Shown: positions 1-8,536 of the stretch, piece after piece
How positions within the stretch are numbered: position 1 is the first letter of the stretch
Layout of the letters: every line of letters starts with the position of its first letter
Origin: Bacteroidales bacterium
GTDB lineage: Bacteria; Bacteroidota; Bacteroidia; Bacteroidales; VadinHA17
Length of the DNA: 35,158 nucleotides
Direction of reading: 5' to 3'
NCBI GenBank assembly: GCA_011620595.1
Contig: WOYX01000059.1
Span: 102,064 to 137,221 of the forward strand
The notes under the pieces: generated by a model
What the model saw: the letters and a program-made list of their open reading frames with translations, nothing else
Databases searched by the model: none
What the model was told of the DNA's origin: nothing
Made by a program: the position numbers and the translations under genes

Positions 1-173
1 GCAGTCCGGCTGCTCGCTGTAATGACCCACCGGGTCATTCATTCACGCTCGCCCCCCCCTGCAGTCCGGCTGCTCGCTGTAATGACCCACCGGGTCATTC
101 ATTCGCGCTCGCCCCCCTGCAGTCCGGCTGCTCGCTGTAATGACCCACCGGGTCATTCATTCACGCTCGCCCC
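1..173. repeat. Tandem array of three ~58 bp units, each with a palindrome
   Basis: Three near-identical head-to-tail units begin at 1, 61 and 119. They differ by one A/G change in the second unit and by the length of a C-tract, which is 8, 6 and 4 C in successive units. Each unit carries the perfect inverted repeat AATGACCCACCGGGTCATT (8 bp arms, 3 nt loop) at 21-39, 81-99 and 139-157. The array starts at or before the window edge, so its full copy number is unknown. It ends about 19 bp before the prfB -7 box. It contains no unique spacers and no plausible gene. It could be an interspersed intergenic repeat or an operator array; the sequence does not decide. Confidence 0.9.
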
Positions 174-191
174 TCTACTCCCTATTTTTAC

Positions 192-199
192 TATCTTTG
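192..199 (+). promoter_or_regulatory. Bacteroidetes-type -7 box of prfB
   Basis: TATCTTTG is an exact match to TAnnTTTG and lies 18 nt upstream of the prfB start codon. No clear TTG is visible at the -33 position, which falls at the edge of the tandem repeat array. Confidence 0.6.
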
Positions 200-217
200 C
201 GCCAGACAGAAAGAGCC

Positions 218-1310
218 ATGATAACCAATGACCAGCTAAAAGAGCTCACTGAACGCCGGGATGCGTTAAGGAGGTATCTTTGACATCGACGGGAAGAGAA
301 CAGAGATAAAGGAGAAAGAGGAGATCACACATGCACCAGACTTCTGGGATGACCCAAGGAAGGCCGAGGAGCTGATGAAGGAGATATCCTCGGTAAAGAG
401 CTGGACAACAGCCTTTGATGCCGTCAACACCGCTGTCGAGGACCTCCTGGTCCTTTATGATTTCTACAAGGAGGGTGAGGTCACCGACAAGGAGTTGGGC
501 CGGCAGTATGACACTGCCCTGGCTGCCGTCGGGAAGCTCGAGGTGCGTAACATGCTCCGCAATGAGGAGGACCGCCTCGGGGCTATGCTCAAGATCAACG
601 CCGGTGCCGGCGGTACGGAGAGCAACGACTGGGCGCAGATGCTCATGCGCATGTACCTCATGTGGGGAGAGAAGAACGGCTACAAGGTCACCGAGGCATA
701 CTACCAGGAGGGAGACGAGGCAGGAATAAAGACTGTCACCCTCGAGTTCGAGGGCGACAACGCCTACGGATATCTCAAGAGCGAGAACGGCGTGCACCGC
801 CTGGTGCGCATATCGCCATTCAATGCCCAGGGTAAGCGTCAGACGACATTTGCATCGGTATATGTGGCACCACTGGTGGATGACGAAATCACCGTCGAGA
901 TAAACCCTGCCGACATCACCTGGGAGACCTTCCGCTCGTCGGGTGCCGGCGGCCAGAACGTCAACAAGGTGGAGACCGCGGTACGACTGCGCCATGCACC
1001 CACAGGACTGGTGATAGAGAACCAGGAGTCGCGCTCACAGGGACAGAACAGGGAGAATGCACTGCGCCTTCTGCGGTCGCATCTCTATGAGATGGAGCTG
1101 AGGAAGAGACAGGAGGCACAGGCAAAGATTGAAGGGTCGAAGAAAAAGATAGAGTGGGGCTCACAGATAAGATCATATACACTGCACCCCTTTAAGCTGG
1201 TGAAGGACCTGCGTACCGGTTATGAGACCGGCAACGCACAGGCAGTACTCGACGGCGAACTCGATGGGTTCATCAAGTCGTACCTCATGGAGTTCGGTGG
1301 CAGCCAGTGA
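218..1310 (+). CDS. prfB: Peptide chain release factor 2, expressed by programmed +1 frameshift
   Basis: RF2 recognises UGA and UAA stop codons and triggers peptide release in the ribosomal peptidyl-transferase centre. The gene is in two frames. ATG 218 opens a 21-codon frame-0 leader ([10 protein letters not shown]...RRYL) that ends at an in-frame TGA (281-283). A +1 slip at the preceding CTT continues from GAC 282 to the TGA at 1308-1310. The product is 363 residues, against about 365 in E. coli RF2. The leader and the residues just after the shift (DIDGKR..., APDFWDDP) align well with E. coli RF2. The stop-codon-recognition tripeptide SPF sits in [15 protein letters not shown], and the catalytic GGQ in [17 protein letters not shown]. 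The GGQ glutamine is the expected substrate of PrmC, encoded 6 kb away. A start at the internal ATG 375 would remove the N-terminal helices and is unlikely. Confidence 0.96.
269..284 (+). promoter_or_regulatory. RF2 autoregulatory +1 frameshift site
   Basis: The site reads AGGAGG TAT CTT TGA C. An internal Shine-Dalgarno-like AGGAGG is followed after 3 nt by the slippery CTT codon and by a TGA in the weak TGAC context. This is the same arrangement and spacing as the well-studied E. coli prfB site (AGGGGG TAT CTT TGA C). Low RF2 lets the ribosome pause and slip +1; high RF2 terminates at codon 22. The two halves of prfB lie in frames that only this shift joins. Confidence 0.95.
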
Positions 1311-1383
1311 TTCCTCATGACAAAAAGCATGATTTAAAAGGCTAATAATCCGTTTATTTACGCCATCAGGAACAAGCATTTCA

Positions 1384-3249
1384 ATGGATAAGAAAGAAAG
1401 GTTATTCGGGGATTTTCCGCCTGTCACCACAGAAGAGTGGATGGCAAAGATCACTGCCGACCTCAAGGGGGGTGATTTCAGGAAGAAACTGGTATGGAAG
1501 ATGCGTGACGGCATAGAGGTCATGCCTTTCTACAGGCAGGAGGATCTCGACAGTCTCCCGCTCACCAACCTGCTGCCGGGAGACTTTCCCTGGCTCAGGG
1601 GAAACAGGCTCTCTGACAACAGCTGGCTGGTGAGGCAGGATATAAGCGTCACCGACTATGCAGAGGCCAACCGCAAGGCTCTCGACATACTGATGAAAGG
1701 GGTCTCCGCACCCGGCTTCATTATTGGCGATCCGCAGTCGGTCAACGATGCCAACATAGCCACTCTGCTTAAGGGCATTCACGCGGAGAGTGTTGAGCTC
1801 AATTTTATCACCGCCGGCATGGCCAAAGAGCTCATCGCCGCCCTCAAAAAGGCAGTGACGGGCATGGGCAGCGAACCTGGCACGGCGAAGATAGTCGTCT
1901 CGGCCGACCCCCTCGGCCGGCTGCTGGCCAACGGCAAGCTGTGCGTCACCGTTGAGGAGGGACTCGATTACCTTGCTGACCTGGTGAGGGAGAGGACAGC
2001 GCTGCCCGGGCTGAAGTGCGTGGAGCCCTCAGGCACCCTCTTCAGCAACGCGGGGGCAGGGCCGGTGGCAGAGATTGCCTACACCCTGTCGCTGGGCAAT
2101 GAATACATGGCGGCCCTGACATCCCGTGACATAGATCCTGATATGGCTGCCGGGGCCTTCCGGTTCACTTTCGGCATCGGCCCCGACTTCTTCCCGGAGA
2201 TTGCCAAGCTGCGTGCGGCACGACTGCTGTGGGCAGTGATTGTCAAAGGCTACAGGCCTGCTGCCGCAGAATCCTCCTTGATGCATATACACTCGGTGAC
2301 CGGGAGATGGAACAAGACCCTCTATGACGCATACGTCAACATGCTCCGCACGCAGACGGAGGCCATGTCGGCGGTCCTCGGAGGAGCGGATACGATAACC
2401 GTGGAGCCCTTTGACACTGTCTTCCGGACTGCTGGCGAATTCTCAGAGAGGATAGCCCGCAATCAGCAGCTGCTGCTGATGGAGGAGTCTCACTTCGACA
2501 AGGTGGCGGACCCCGGTGCCGGGTCATACTACCTCGAGGAGCTAACCTCGGCCATCGCTCATGAAGCATGGCGTCTCTTTCTGGAGATCGAGAACGAGGG
2601 CGGATTTCTGGCGGCAATACGGAAAGGCCTGATACAGGAGAGGATAAAGACGACGTCAGCCTCACGCGAGGGTGACGTGGCACGCCGGCGCGCCATACTG
2701 CTGGGCACCAACCAGTACCCGAACTTCACCGAGCAGCAGGCGCCGCAGCATGAAAAGGAAAAGCTCTTCCCGCCGGCCGGGGCGACTGCGGATGAAGAGG
2801 TAAAACGCATCGTGCCCGTACGAGGGGCACAGGAGTTTGAAAAGCTCAGACTGGCAACGGAGAGGGCGGGCCGCCGGCCGCTGGCCTTCATGCTCACCAT
2901 TGGCGACCGCGCCATGAGGATGGCCAGGGCACAGTTCTCATCCAACTTCTTCGCCTGTGCAGGATACGAGGTGAGAGACAACAACGGCTTCGGGTCGGCG
3001 GAGGAGGGCGTTGCTGCTGCCCTGAAGGCAAAGGCAGACATAGTAGTCATCTGCAGTTCGGATGAGGAGTATGCCACCCTGGTTCCGGAGATACATAAGA
3101 TGGTTGCAGGCAAGGCCCTGGTGGTGGTAGCAGGCAATCCGCCATGCACGGATGACCTCAAAGCGCTGGGGGTGGAGCATTTCATCAGCATCCGCACCAA
3201 TATGCTGGAGACGCTGCAGATGTTCAACGGATTACTGGGAATAAAGTGA
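1384..3249 (+). CDS. mutA: Methylmalonyl-CoA mutase small (beta) subunit
   Basis: This is the non-catalytic partner of MutB in the adenosylcobalamin-dependent interconversion of succinyl-CoA and (R)-methylmalonyl-CoA, used for propionate production or use. The 621-residue protein has an N-terminal TIM-barrel half resembling MutB (IGPDFFPEIAKLRAARLLW; EESHFDKVADPGAGSYYLE) and a C-terminal B12-binding-like domain from about residue 495. The cobalt-ligating DxHxxG motif present in MutB is missing here: the equivalent stretch reads TIGDRAMRMAR. That is expected for a small subunit, which does not bind B12. It lies 6 nt upstream of mutB and is clearly co-transcribed. The 73 nt between prfB and mutA show no cobalamin riboswitch motifs and no clear -7 box, so the promoter was not located. 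Confidence 0.95.
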   Translation: MDKKERLFGDFPPVTTEEWMAKITADLKGGDFRKKLVWKMRDGIEVMPFYRQEDLDSLPLTNLLPGDFPWLRGNRLSDNSWLVRQDISVTDYAEANRKALDILMKGVSAPGFIIGDPQSVNDANIATLLKGIHAESVELNFITAGMAKELIAALKKAVTGMGSEPGTAKIVVSADPLGRLLANGKLCVTVEEGLDYLADLVRERTALPGLKCVEPSGTLFSNAGAGPVAEIAYTLSLGNEYMAALTSRDIDPDMAAGAFRFTFGIGPDFFPEIAKLRAARLLWAVIVKGYRPAAAESSLMHIHSVTGRWNKTLYDAYVNMLRTQTEAMSAVLGGADTITVEPFDTVFRTAGEFSERIARNQQLLLMEESHFDKVADPGAGSYYLEELTSAIAHEAWRLFLEIENEGGFLAAIRKGLIQERIKTTSASREGDVARRRAILLGTNQYPNFTEQQAPQHEKEKLFPPAGATADEEVKRIVPVRGAQEFEKLRLATERAGRRPLAFMLTIGDRAMRMARAQFSSNFFACAGYEVRDNNGFGSAEEGVAAALKAKADIVVICSSDEEYATLVPEIHKMVAGKALVVVAGNPPCTDDLKALGVEHFISIRTNMLETLQMFNGLLGIK

Positions 3250-3255
3250 CAGGAG

Positions 3256-5412
3256 ATGAGCAACAGACCAAAATATACAGAGCACGATATTGACAGGGTA
3301 ACGGTGCCCTCACGCAATATCACCGAATGGGAGAAGGAGAACGGCATCACGCCTCTCTGGGTTACTCCCGAGCGCATACACGTTAAGAGCGTATACACAC
3401 GCGCTGACCTGAGTGAGATGGAGCACCTGAACTACGCTGCCGGAATACCGCCCTACCTGGGAGGCCCCTACTCGGCAATGTACGCCATGAAACCGTGGAC
3501 CATCAGGCAGTATGCCGGTTTCTCCACCGCTGAGGAGTCGAATGCATTTTACCGCAGGAACCTGGCAGCAGGACAGAAGGGTCTTTCTGTGGCATTTGAC
3601 CTTGCAACACACCGCGGCTATGATTCGGATCATGAGCGTGTCGTCGGTGACGTTGGCAAGGCAGGCGTAGCGGTGGATTCGGTGCTTGACATGAAGATAC
3701 TCTTCGATCAGATACCCCTGAACAAGATGTCTGTCTCGATGACGATGAACGGTGCCGTGCTTCCCGTACTGGCGTTTTACATCGTCGCCGGCCTCGAGCA
3801 GGGGGCAAGGCTTGAGGAGCTGCAGGGTACCATACAGAATGACATCCTGAAGGAGTTTATGGTGCGTAACACCTACATCTATCCTCCGGCCTTCTCGATG
3901 CGCATCATCGCTGACATCTTCAGGTACACGTCGGAGAAGATGCCGAAGTTCAACAGCATATCCATCTCCGGGTACCATATGCAGGAGGCTGGTGCCACAG
4001 CAGACCTGGAACTGGCGTACACCCTTGCCGACGGGCTCGAGTACCTGCGTACCGGCGTCAATGCCGGTATGAGTGTTGACGATTTTGCACCCCGTCTTTC
4101 ATTCTTCTGGGCCAGCGGGTTGAATTTCTTCATGGAGATAGCCAAGATGAGGGCGGCGCGGATGCTCTGGGCAAAGATCGTCAGCGGCTTCAATCCGAAA
4201 AACCCCAAGTCACTTGCCCTGCGCACACACACCCAGACCTCGGGCTGGAGCCTCACGGAGCAGGATCCCTTCAACAATGTGGGACGCACCTGCATCGAGG
4301 CCATGGCTGCCGCCCTGGGTCACACACAGAGCCTGCACACCAACGCCCTCGATGAGGCAATAGCGCTGCCGACGGATTTCTCGGCCAGGATAGCTCGCAA
4401 CACACAGATATTCCTCCAGGAGGAGACCAGCATATGCAGGGCTGTTGATCCGTGGGCCGGTTCATACTACCTGGAGACACTCACCGACGAGATAGCGCAC
4501 AAGGCCTGGGAGCTGATAGAGGAGGTGGAGAGCCTCGGCGGGATGGCCAAAGCCATTGAGTCAGGCATTCCCAAGATGAGGATCGAGGAGGCAGCCGCCA
4601 GGGCACAGGCCAGGATTGACTCCGGGGCACAGACAATAGTAGGTCTTAACAAATACAGGCTGGAGAAGGAGGACCCCCTGGAGATACTGGAGGTCGACAA
4701 CAGCGCCGTACGTGATTCACAGATAAAGAGACTGAAGCAGCTCAGGGCCTCACGCAACGAAGAGGAGTGCCGCGCGGCGCTGGAGGCCATCACCAGGGCA
4801 GCGGAGACGGGAGAGGGTAACCTCCTCGCACTAGCCGTGGAAGCAGCATCAAAGAGAGCTACCCTCGGGGAGATATCATACGCATGTGAAAAAATAGCAG
4901 GAAGGTACAAAGCAGTGATAAGGACAATATCAGGAGTATACTCGTCGGAGTACAAGTCGGACTCCGACTTCGAAGAAGCAAAGGCCATGGCTGCCGAGTT
5001 TGCCTCCAGGGCCGGCAGACAACCCAGGATCATGATAGCCAAGATGGGGCAGGACGGCCATGACCGGGGTGCCAAGGTGATATCGACAGGCTATGCCGAC
5101 ATCGGGTTTGATGTAGACATCGGGCCTCTGTTCCAGACTCCTGCCGAAGCCGCCCGCCAGGCTGTGGAAAATGATGTCCACCTGCTGGGTGTCTCAAGCC
5201 TTGCTGGCGGCCATAAGACCTTGATTCCGCAGGTGATAAGCGAACTCAAGAAGCTGGGGCGCGAGGACATACTGGTGATAGCCGGGGGGGTGATACCCCC
5301 GCAGGATTACCAGTTCCTGTATGATGCCGGCGTGGCAGCCATCTTCGGTCCCGGAACCGCTGTGTCGAAAACAGCAAAAGAGATATTATCTTTGCTATTA
5401 CAGACAGTATGA
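3256..5412 (+). CDS. mutB: Methylmalonyl-CoA mutase large (alpha, catalytic) subunit
   Basis: Catalytic subunit of the B12-dependent mutase, 718 residues, which is typical for the family. The N-terminal (beta/alpha)8 barrel contains the substrate-channel signature around [15 protein letters not shown] and [17 protein letters not shown]. The C-terminal cobalamin-binding domain (about residues 590-718) shows the base-off/His-on motif [10 protein letters not shown] (DxHxxG), then [12 protein letters not shown] and [14 protein letters not shown] directly abuts the ATG, so it is poorly placed as a Shine-Dalgarno. The stop codon overlaps the next start as ATGA. No epimerase, MeaB chaperone or decarboxylase gene lies next to it here. 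Assignment is secure from motifs and from pairing with mutA. Confidence 0.97.
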   Translation: MSNRPKYTEHDIDRVTVPSRNITEWEKENGITPLWVTPERIHVKSVYTRADLSEMEHLNYAAGIPPYLGGPYSAMYAMKPWTIRQYAGFSTAEESNAFYRRNLAAGQKGLSVAFDLATHRGYDSDHERVVGDVGKAGVAVDSVLDMKILFDQIPLNKMSVSMTMNGAVLPVLAFYIVAGLEQGARLEELQGTIQNDILKEFMVRNTYIYPPAFSMRIIADIFRYTSEKMPKFNSISISGYHMQEAGATADLELAYTLADGLEYLRTGVNAGMSVDDFAPRLSFFWASGLNFFMEIAKMRAARMLWAKIVSGFNPKNPKSLALRTHTQTSGWSLTEQDPFNNVGRTCIEAMAAALGHTQSLHTNALDEAIALPTDFSARIARNTQIFLQEETSICRAVDPWAGSYYLETLTDEIAHKAWELIEEVESLGGMAKAIESGIPKMRIEEAAARAQARIDSGAQTIVGLNKYRLEKEDPLEILEVDNSAVRDSQIKRLKQLRASRNEEECRAALEAITRAAETGEGNLLALAVEAASKRATLGEISYACEKIAGRYKAVIRTISGVYSSEYKSDSDFEEAKAMAAEFASRAGRQPRIMIAKMGQDGHDRGAKVISTGYADIGFDVDIGPLFQTPAEAARQAVENDVHLLGVSSLAGGHKTLIPQVISELKKLGREDILVIAGGVIPPQDYQFLYDAGVAAIFGPGTAVSKTAKEILSLLLQTV

Positions 5413-6080
5413 GAATAACAAGTATCATCACCATCATTGCCGTTCTGGCCGCACTGGCCGGATGCAGCACCTCCCGCAAGCACACAGCAGGGGCAAGTGA
5501 GAGTGCACCCGCTGCGACAGTGGAACCGTCCGCACCGCAGGAGACGGTTCCGGAGACAGCACCGTTTGGCAATGCGGCCCTTGCCGGGAAGGAAGAGGCA
5601 GAGAGTGAAGCCGCCACACATGTGTGGGACTTCCGTGACGCCACCACCTGGCTCCTGGGCGACATCAGCCCGGAGAGGCTGGCAGAACCACCCCACTCAT
5701 CATGGTACCTGGAGGGTTACTCCAGCTATAACCCTGACCCTGAATACCTGGAACAGCTAAGGAAGATGGATATCAGCAACCTTACGGTCACCGTGGTGTT
5801 CGGCACATGGTGCCCCGACAGCCGCAGGGAGGTGCCGCGGTTCATGAAACTGGCTGACCTCTGGGGCCTCCCGACAGACAGGATACGGTTTATCGGTGTC
5901 GACATAAACAAAGTGGCTCCGTTGGATGAGTATGACAGCCTGGGCATAGAGAGAGTACCTACCTTCATATTTTTTGAAAATAATTCGGAGATGGGACGCA
6001 TCATTGAGATTCCGGTATCGTCTTTAGAACAGGATAGCAGAGATATCCTCGAAGGAAAATATGAACCGATAAAATTTTGA
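5409..6080 (+). CDS. Thioredoxin-fold lipoprotein with a CxxS active site
   Basis: The 223-residue protein starts with a lipoprotein signal peptide (hydrophobic 4-17, lipobox LAGC, acylated Cys19). A low-complexity Ala/Pro/Glu linker runs to about residue 70. The C-terminal half is thioredoxin-like: a strand (VTVVFGTW), the active-site motif WCPDS at 134-138, and the cis-proline loop RVPTF with Pro184. The second redox cysteine is replaced by serine (Cys135-Pro-Asp-Ser138), so a classical dithiol exchange is not possible. A monothiol, isomerase-like or binding role is more likely. It overlaps the mutB stop codon by 4 nt (ATGA), which implies translational coupling, although no metabolic link to the mutase is obvious. 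It probably acts in the periplasm, anchored to a membrane. The exact function is unknown. Confidence 0.8.
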   Translation: MRITSIITIIAVLAALAGCSTSRKHTAGASESAPAATVEPSAPQETVPETAPFGNAALAGKEEAESEAATHVWDFRDATTWLLGDISPERLAEPPHSSWYLEGYSSYNPDPEYLEQLRKMDISNLTVTVVFGTWCPDSRREVPRFMKLADLWGLPTDRIRFIGVDINKVAPLDEYDSLGIERVPTFIFFENNSEMGRIIEIPVSSLEQDSRDILEGKYEPIKF

Positions 6081-6084
6081 ACCC

Positions 6085-6588
6085 ATGGAAGAAGAAATAG
6101 CCAAAAACCAGTCCGGAGTGGGCGTGGGCGCCCTGGTGACAGCCATCATAGCATTTCTGCTGGCAGTAGTGCCATGCCTTGGACTTATCGCATTCATTCC
6201 CGCAGTGATAGCCATCGTTCTGGCCATTGTCGGCCTCTCACGTTCGAACGGCAACCAGGGGATGCTGGTGGGAGGACTGGTCGTGGCGGTAATCGCCCTC
6301 ATGATCTCAGTGTCGCAAACCTTCGTGATAGGCAAGATCGCCAACAACTCAGGCAAATGGTCTAACGATATCGAGAAGGTGATCAGGGATGTCACTGACG
6401 ATATCGAGAAGGAGTTCGGTGATAATGAGATCACCATCCGTATCAACAATGATGACGAGACTGTGGAGATCAAGGCTTCTGCCAGGAAGGATGAGCTCAA
6501 GGACAGGCTTGAGGAGCTCGAGGGGACGACTGACACCGTGAAGACCGAAGCGGAAAAGGAACCGCAGAAGGAAGAAGAACAGCAGTGA
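6085..6588 (+). CDS. DUF4190-like two-helix membrane protein
   Basis: A 167-residue protein. Residues 11-42 and 58-80 form two hydrophobic segments separated by a short loop (GLSRSNGNQGMLVGG). This layout is typical of DUF4190-type proteins and of small Gly/Ala-rich paired-helix proteins. The rest (about 85-167) is hydrophilic, highly charged and ends in a Glu/Lys-rich tail (EAEKEPQKEEEQQ), so it is probably a soluble or coiled domain. The start is 4 nt after the preceding stop, and the stop overlaps the next gene's GTG start. It is therefore part of the mutAB-led run. Function is unknown; the DUF4190 assignment rests on topology and the hydrophobic pattern only. Confidence 0.65.
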   Translation: MEEEIAKNQSGVGVGALVTAIIAFLLAVVPCLGLIAFIPAVIAIVLAIVGLSRSNGNQGMLVGGLVVAVIALMISVSQTFVIGKIANNSGKWSNDIEKVIRDVTDDIEKEFGDNEITIRINNDDETVEIKASARKDELKDRLEELEGTTDTVKTEAEKEPQKEEEQQ

Positions 6589-7073
6589 AGCTGTCATCTT
6601 CCCTGAGAGCTTACTTTGCCGTTAACGCGATATTTGCCGGAGTGATCCTGTTCATCATGGGTTACTCCGTTTTTTATTCCCCAGACACCGGTCAGTACCC
6701 TGTCGCCTGCATCCATGAGAAGATTACAGGGCAACCGTGTCCCTCATGCGGACTGTCGCATGCGTTCTCACTTATTGTAAGGGGGCGAATCTCAGAGGCT
6801 CTGGAGTGGAACAGCGTCTCACTGAGGGTCTTTCTTTTCTTTGCCGTTCAGCTTGTTATGCGCGCCGGGCTGGGAGCATGGACACTGGTGGCCGGCAGGG
6901 GTTCAGTGGAGACTGCAGGTTCCGGGCGGGCGGCGGAGACAGGAACGGCACCCGAAAATGGACATTTGTCGGGCCTGAGGCATGTTACGGTTGCTGATGC
7001 GGTCATCTCATCAGCTATGGCCCTCTATGCATTCTATCCCTTCCTCAGGGCACTCTGGATATCCCTCTTCTGA
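6585..7073 (+). CDS. DUF2752 family membrane protein
   Basis: A 162-residue protein beginning with GTG that overlaps the previous stop (GTGA). Residues 10-30 are hydrophobic. They are followed by the family hallmark PCPSCGLSHAF at 51-61, in which the Cys-Pro-x-Cys-Gly cluster and the following Ser/His/Ala match DUF2752. A second hydrophobic stretch (80-104) and a third (about 137-162) flank a variable Gly/Ala/Glu-rich loop. Members are small integral membrane proteins of unknown role. They are often found beside DUF4190 or dispanin-like genes, as here. It is the last gene of the run that starts at mutA. The two cysteines suggest a metal site or disulfide, which is inference. Confidence 0.75.
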   Translation: MKLSSSLRAYFAVNAIFAGVILFIMGYSVFYSPDTGQYPVACIHEKITGQPCPSCGLSHAFSLIVRGRISEALEWNSVSLRVFLFFAVQLVMRAGLGAWTLVAGRGSVETAGSGRAAETGTAPENGHLSGLRHVTVADAVISSAMALYAFYPFLRALWISLF

Positions 7074-7181
7074 ACCTCAGTTTCTGAAGAGAGAACGTTG
7101 CCTGTATCTCTCTCCCTCCCCTTATCCTCAGTTGTTGAACAGGAAACATATTCGTGTTGCTTGCACACCTACCGTCAATTA

Positions 7182-7652
7182 TTAATCGACGAGTGAGTTT
7201 ATCACCCTGTAGACAAGGTCACTCTCAAATCCCCTGCCCAGGGCGTGCCTCAGCAACTTCCCCTTGAGGTCATACCGGTTCTTTGCCCTGATCTTCTTTC
7301 GCTGATCCTCTATCGTCTTTCGGAGCAGATCCATATATTCCTCATCATCAATGGCTTCCAGTCCTGATGCAATCGCCTCCGGGGCCACCTTCTTGTTCCG
7401 CAGTCCCATGGTGATCTTCACCCTGCCCCAGTGGCTGTGCCTGAAGTGGTCAAGGACAAAAGCCCTGCTGTACCTCTGCTCGTCTATGAATTTTTCTTTC
7501 AGCAGCCTGTTGATGATATGTTCCCTGGTGTTCTCATCCACTGCTCCCCACCGGTCGAGCATCGACCTGATGTCACTGATGCAGTATTCCCTGCCCGAGC
7601 AGGCCTTCATGGCCTTCTTCAGCAGCTCCTCCCTGTCAACTTTATCGCTCAT
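7182..7652 (-). CDS. recX: Regulatory protein RecX
   Basis: A 156-residue all-helical protein with the three-helix RecX repeats. Diagnostic stretches include SDIRSMLDRWG, then RLLKEKFIDEQRYSRAFVLDHF, HWGRVKITMGLRNKKV and a C-terminal ALGRGFESDLVYRVI. RecX binds RecA filaments and modulates recombination and SOS activity. The length is at the short end but normal for the family. Its ATG lies 11 nt inside the end of prmC, so the two are co-transcribed with prmC first. recA is not in the window. Confidence 0.9.
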   Translation of the reverse strand: MSDKVDREELLKKAMKACSGREYCISDIRSMLDRWGAVDENTREHIINRLLKEKFIDEQRYSRAFVLDHFRHSHWGRVKITMGLRNKKVAPEAIASGLEAIDDEEYMDLLRKTIEDQRKKIRAKNRYDLKGKLLRHALGRGFESDLVYRVINSLVD

Positions 7653-8511
7653 GTCTCACAGCTTTGATAAACCTCTCTTTCCCCCTGATATCCTTTATGA
7701 TGCTTATATTTTCATAAATATCGCGGCGCAACAGTGAGGCCGTCTCCGCCGCCAGCTGCTCGTTGACCTCCAGCCAGAGTGCTCCTCCGGGTTCAAGGCG
7801 GGCATCGGCTATTGCGGCTATGGCCCGGTAGTATAGCAGGGGGTCGTTGTCAGGCACGAACAGGGCCTCATGAGGCTCATACTCCGTGACATTGCCGTGC
7901 ATGTCACTCATCTCACTCATCCTGACATAGGGCGGGTTGCTGACGATTATATCACTCACCGGCACAGTTTCGGGTGCCTGGCTCAGGATGTCAGCAGCGA
8001 TCAGCTGTACGGAGGTGCCGGTGAGTTGTATGTTGCGTGCCGCTGCCCGCAGTGCCGCGGGAGAGTTCTCGGCAGCAACCACCGTTGCCTCCGGGAAGGC
8101 AGCCGACAGTGCAATGGCTATGCACCCCGACCCGGTGCAGAGGTCGGTGACGGTGCCGGTGAAGCCGCTGTTTTCGGCAATTATCATGGCAGTCATCTCC
8201 TCGGTCTCAGGCCGGGGTATCAGCACTCCGCTCCCGACCTCTATCCTCTCTCCGCAGAAGATGGTATAGCCAAGGATATACTGCAGAGGTTCGCCGGCGG
8301 CGGCCCGGCCGGCTGCATCAAGTATCCTTTCCAGCTGCTCCTTCTCTGCCGTGCGGTCGCCGAAGGCCAGCTGCGCGCCCCGGTTCATTCCGGTATATTC
8401 CAGTATTATTGAGGAGGCCAGGGCTGCGGCCTCCTCCGGAGGCCACAGACGACCAAGCATTAGTGACAGATGGCGCTGAATGTCGCTTATTGTTCGTAAC
8501 TTTTCAGCCAT
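7642..8511 (-). CDS. prmC: Release factor glutamine N5-methyltransferase
   Basis: PrmC (HemK) methylates the glutamine of the GGQ motif in release factors RF1 and RF2 using S-adenosylmethionine. The 289-residue protein has an N-terminal helical domain, the hinge GSGVLIPRPETEE (93-105), the SAM-binding motif DLCTGSGCIAIAL (123-135) and the catalytic NPPY (192-195). The start chosen is ATG at 8511 (MAEKLRT...). The frame is open 59 codons further upstream, but that part would overlap ribD on the other strand and resembles no PrmC sequence. It precedes recX with an 11 nt overlap. A -7 box sits only 5 nt upstream of this ATG, suggesting a near-leaderless mRNA. Confidence 0.94.
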   Translation of the reverse strand: MAEKLRTISDIQRHLSLMLGRLWPPEEAAALASSIILEYTGMNRGAQLAFGDRTAEKEQLERILDAAGRAAAGEPLQYILGYTIFCGERIEVGSGVLIPRPETEEMTAMIIAENSGFTGTVTDLCTGSGCIAIALSAAFPEATVVAAENSPAALRAAARNIQLTGTSVQLIAADILSQAPETVPVSDIIVSNPPYVRMSEMSDMHGNVTEYEPHEALFVPDNDPLLYYRAIAAIADARLEPGGALWLEVNEQLAAETASLLRRDIYENISIIKDIRGKERFIKAVRHER

Positions 8512-8515
8512 GAAC

Positions 8516-8523
8516 CAAAGATA
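8516..8523 (-). promoter_or_regulatory. Candidate -7 box of prmC-recX
   Basis: Minus strand TATCTTTG matches TAnnTTTG exactly. It lies 5 nt from the chosen prmC ATG, so transcription would begin at or next to the start codon. The whole prmC/ribD divergent gap is only 25 nt. Confidence 0.45.
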
Positions 8524-8536
8524 GGCATTTGTTCTC

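Noticed and set aside
1-173. Possible CRISPR array
   Set aside because: Only three units that are nearly identical over their whole length; there are no unique spacers and no cas genes.
246-995. Long open frame on the minus strand across prfB
   Set aside because: It is antisense to a clearly conserved RF2 sequence, has no recognisable domain, and is explained by the GC-rich codon use of prfB.
1311-1383. Cobalamin riboswitch before mutA
   Set aside because: The gap is 73 nt and shows no B12-box-like sequence or suitable stems.
2559-3398. Long minus-strand open frame across the mutA/mutB junction
   Set aside because: Shadow of the conserved mutase genes; low-complexity Ser/Arg composition and no motif.
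8512-8536. FMN riboswitch before ribD
   Set aside because: Only 25 nt separate ribD from divergent prmC, far too short.
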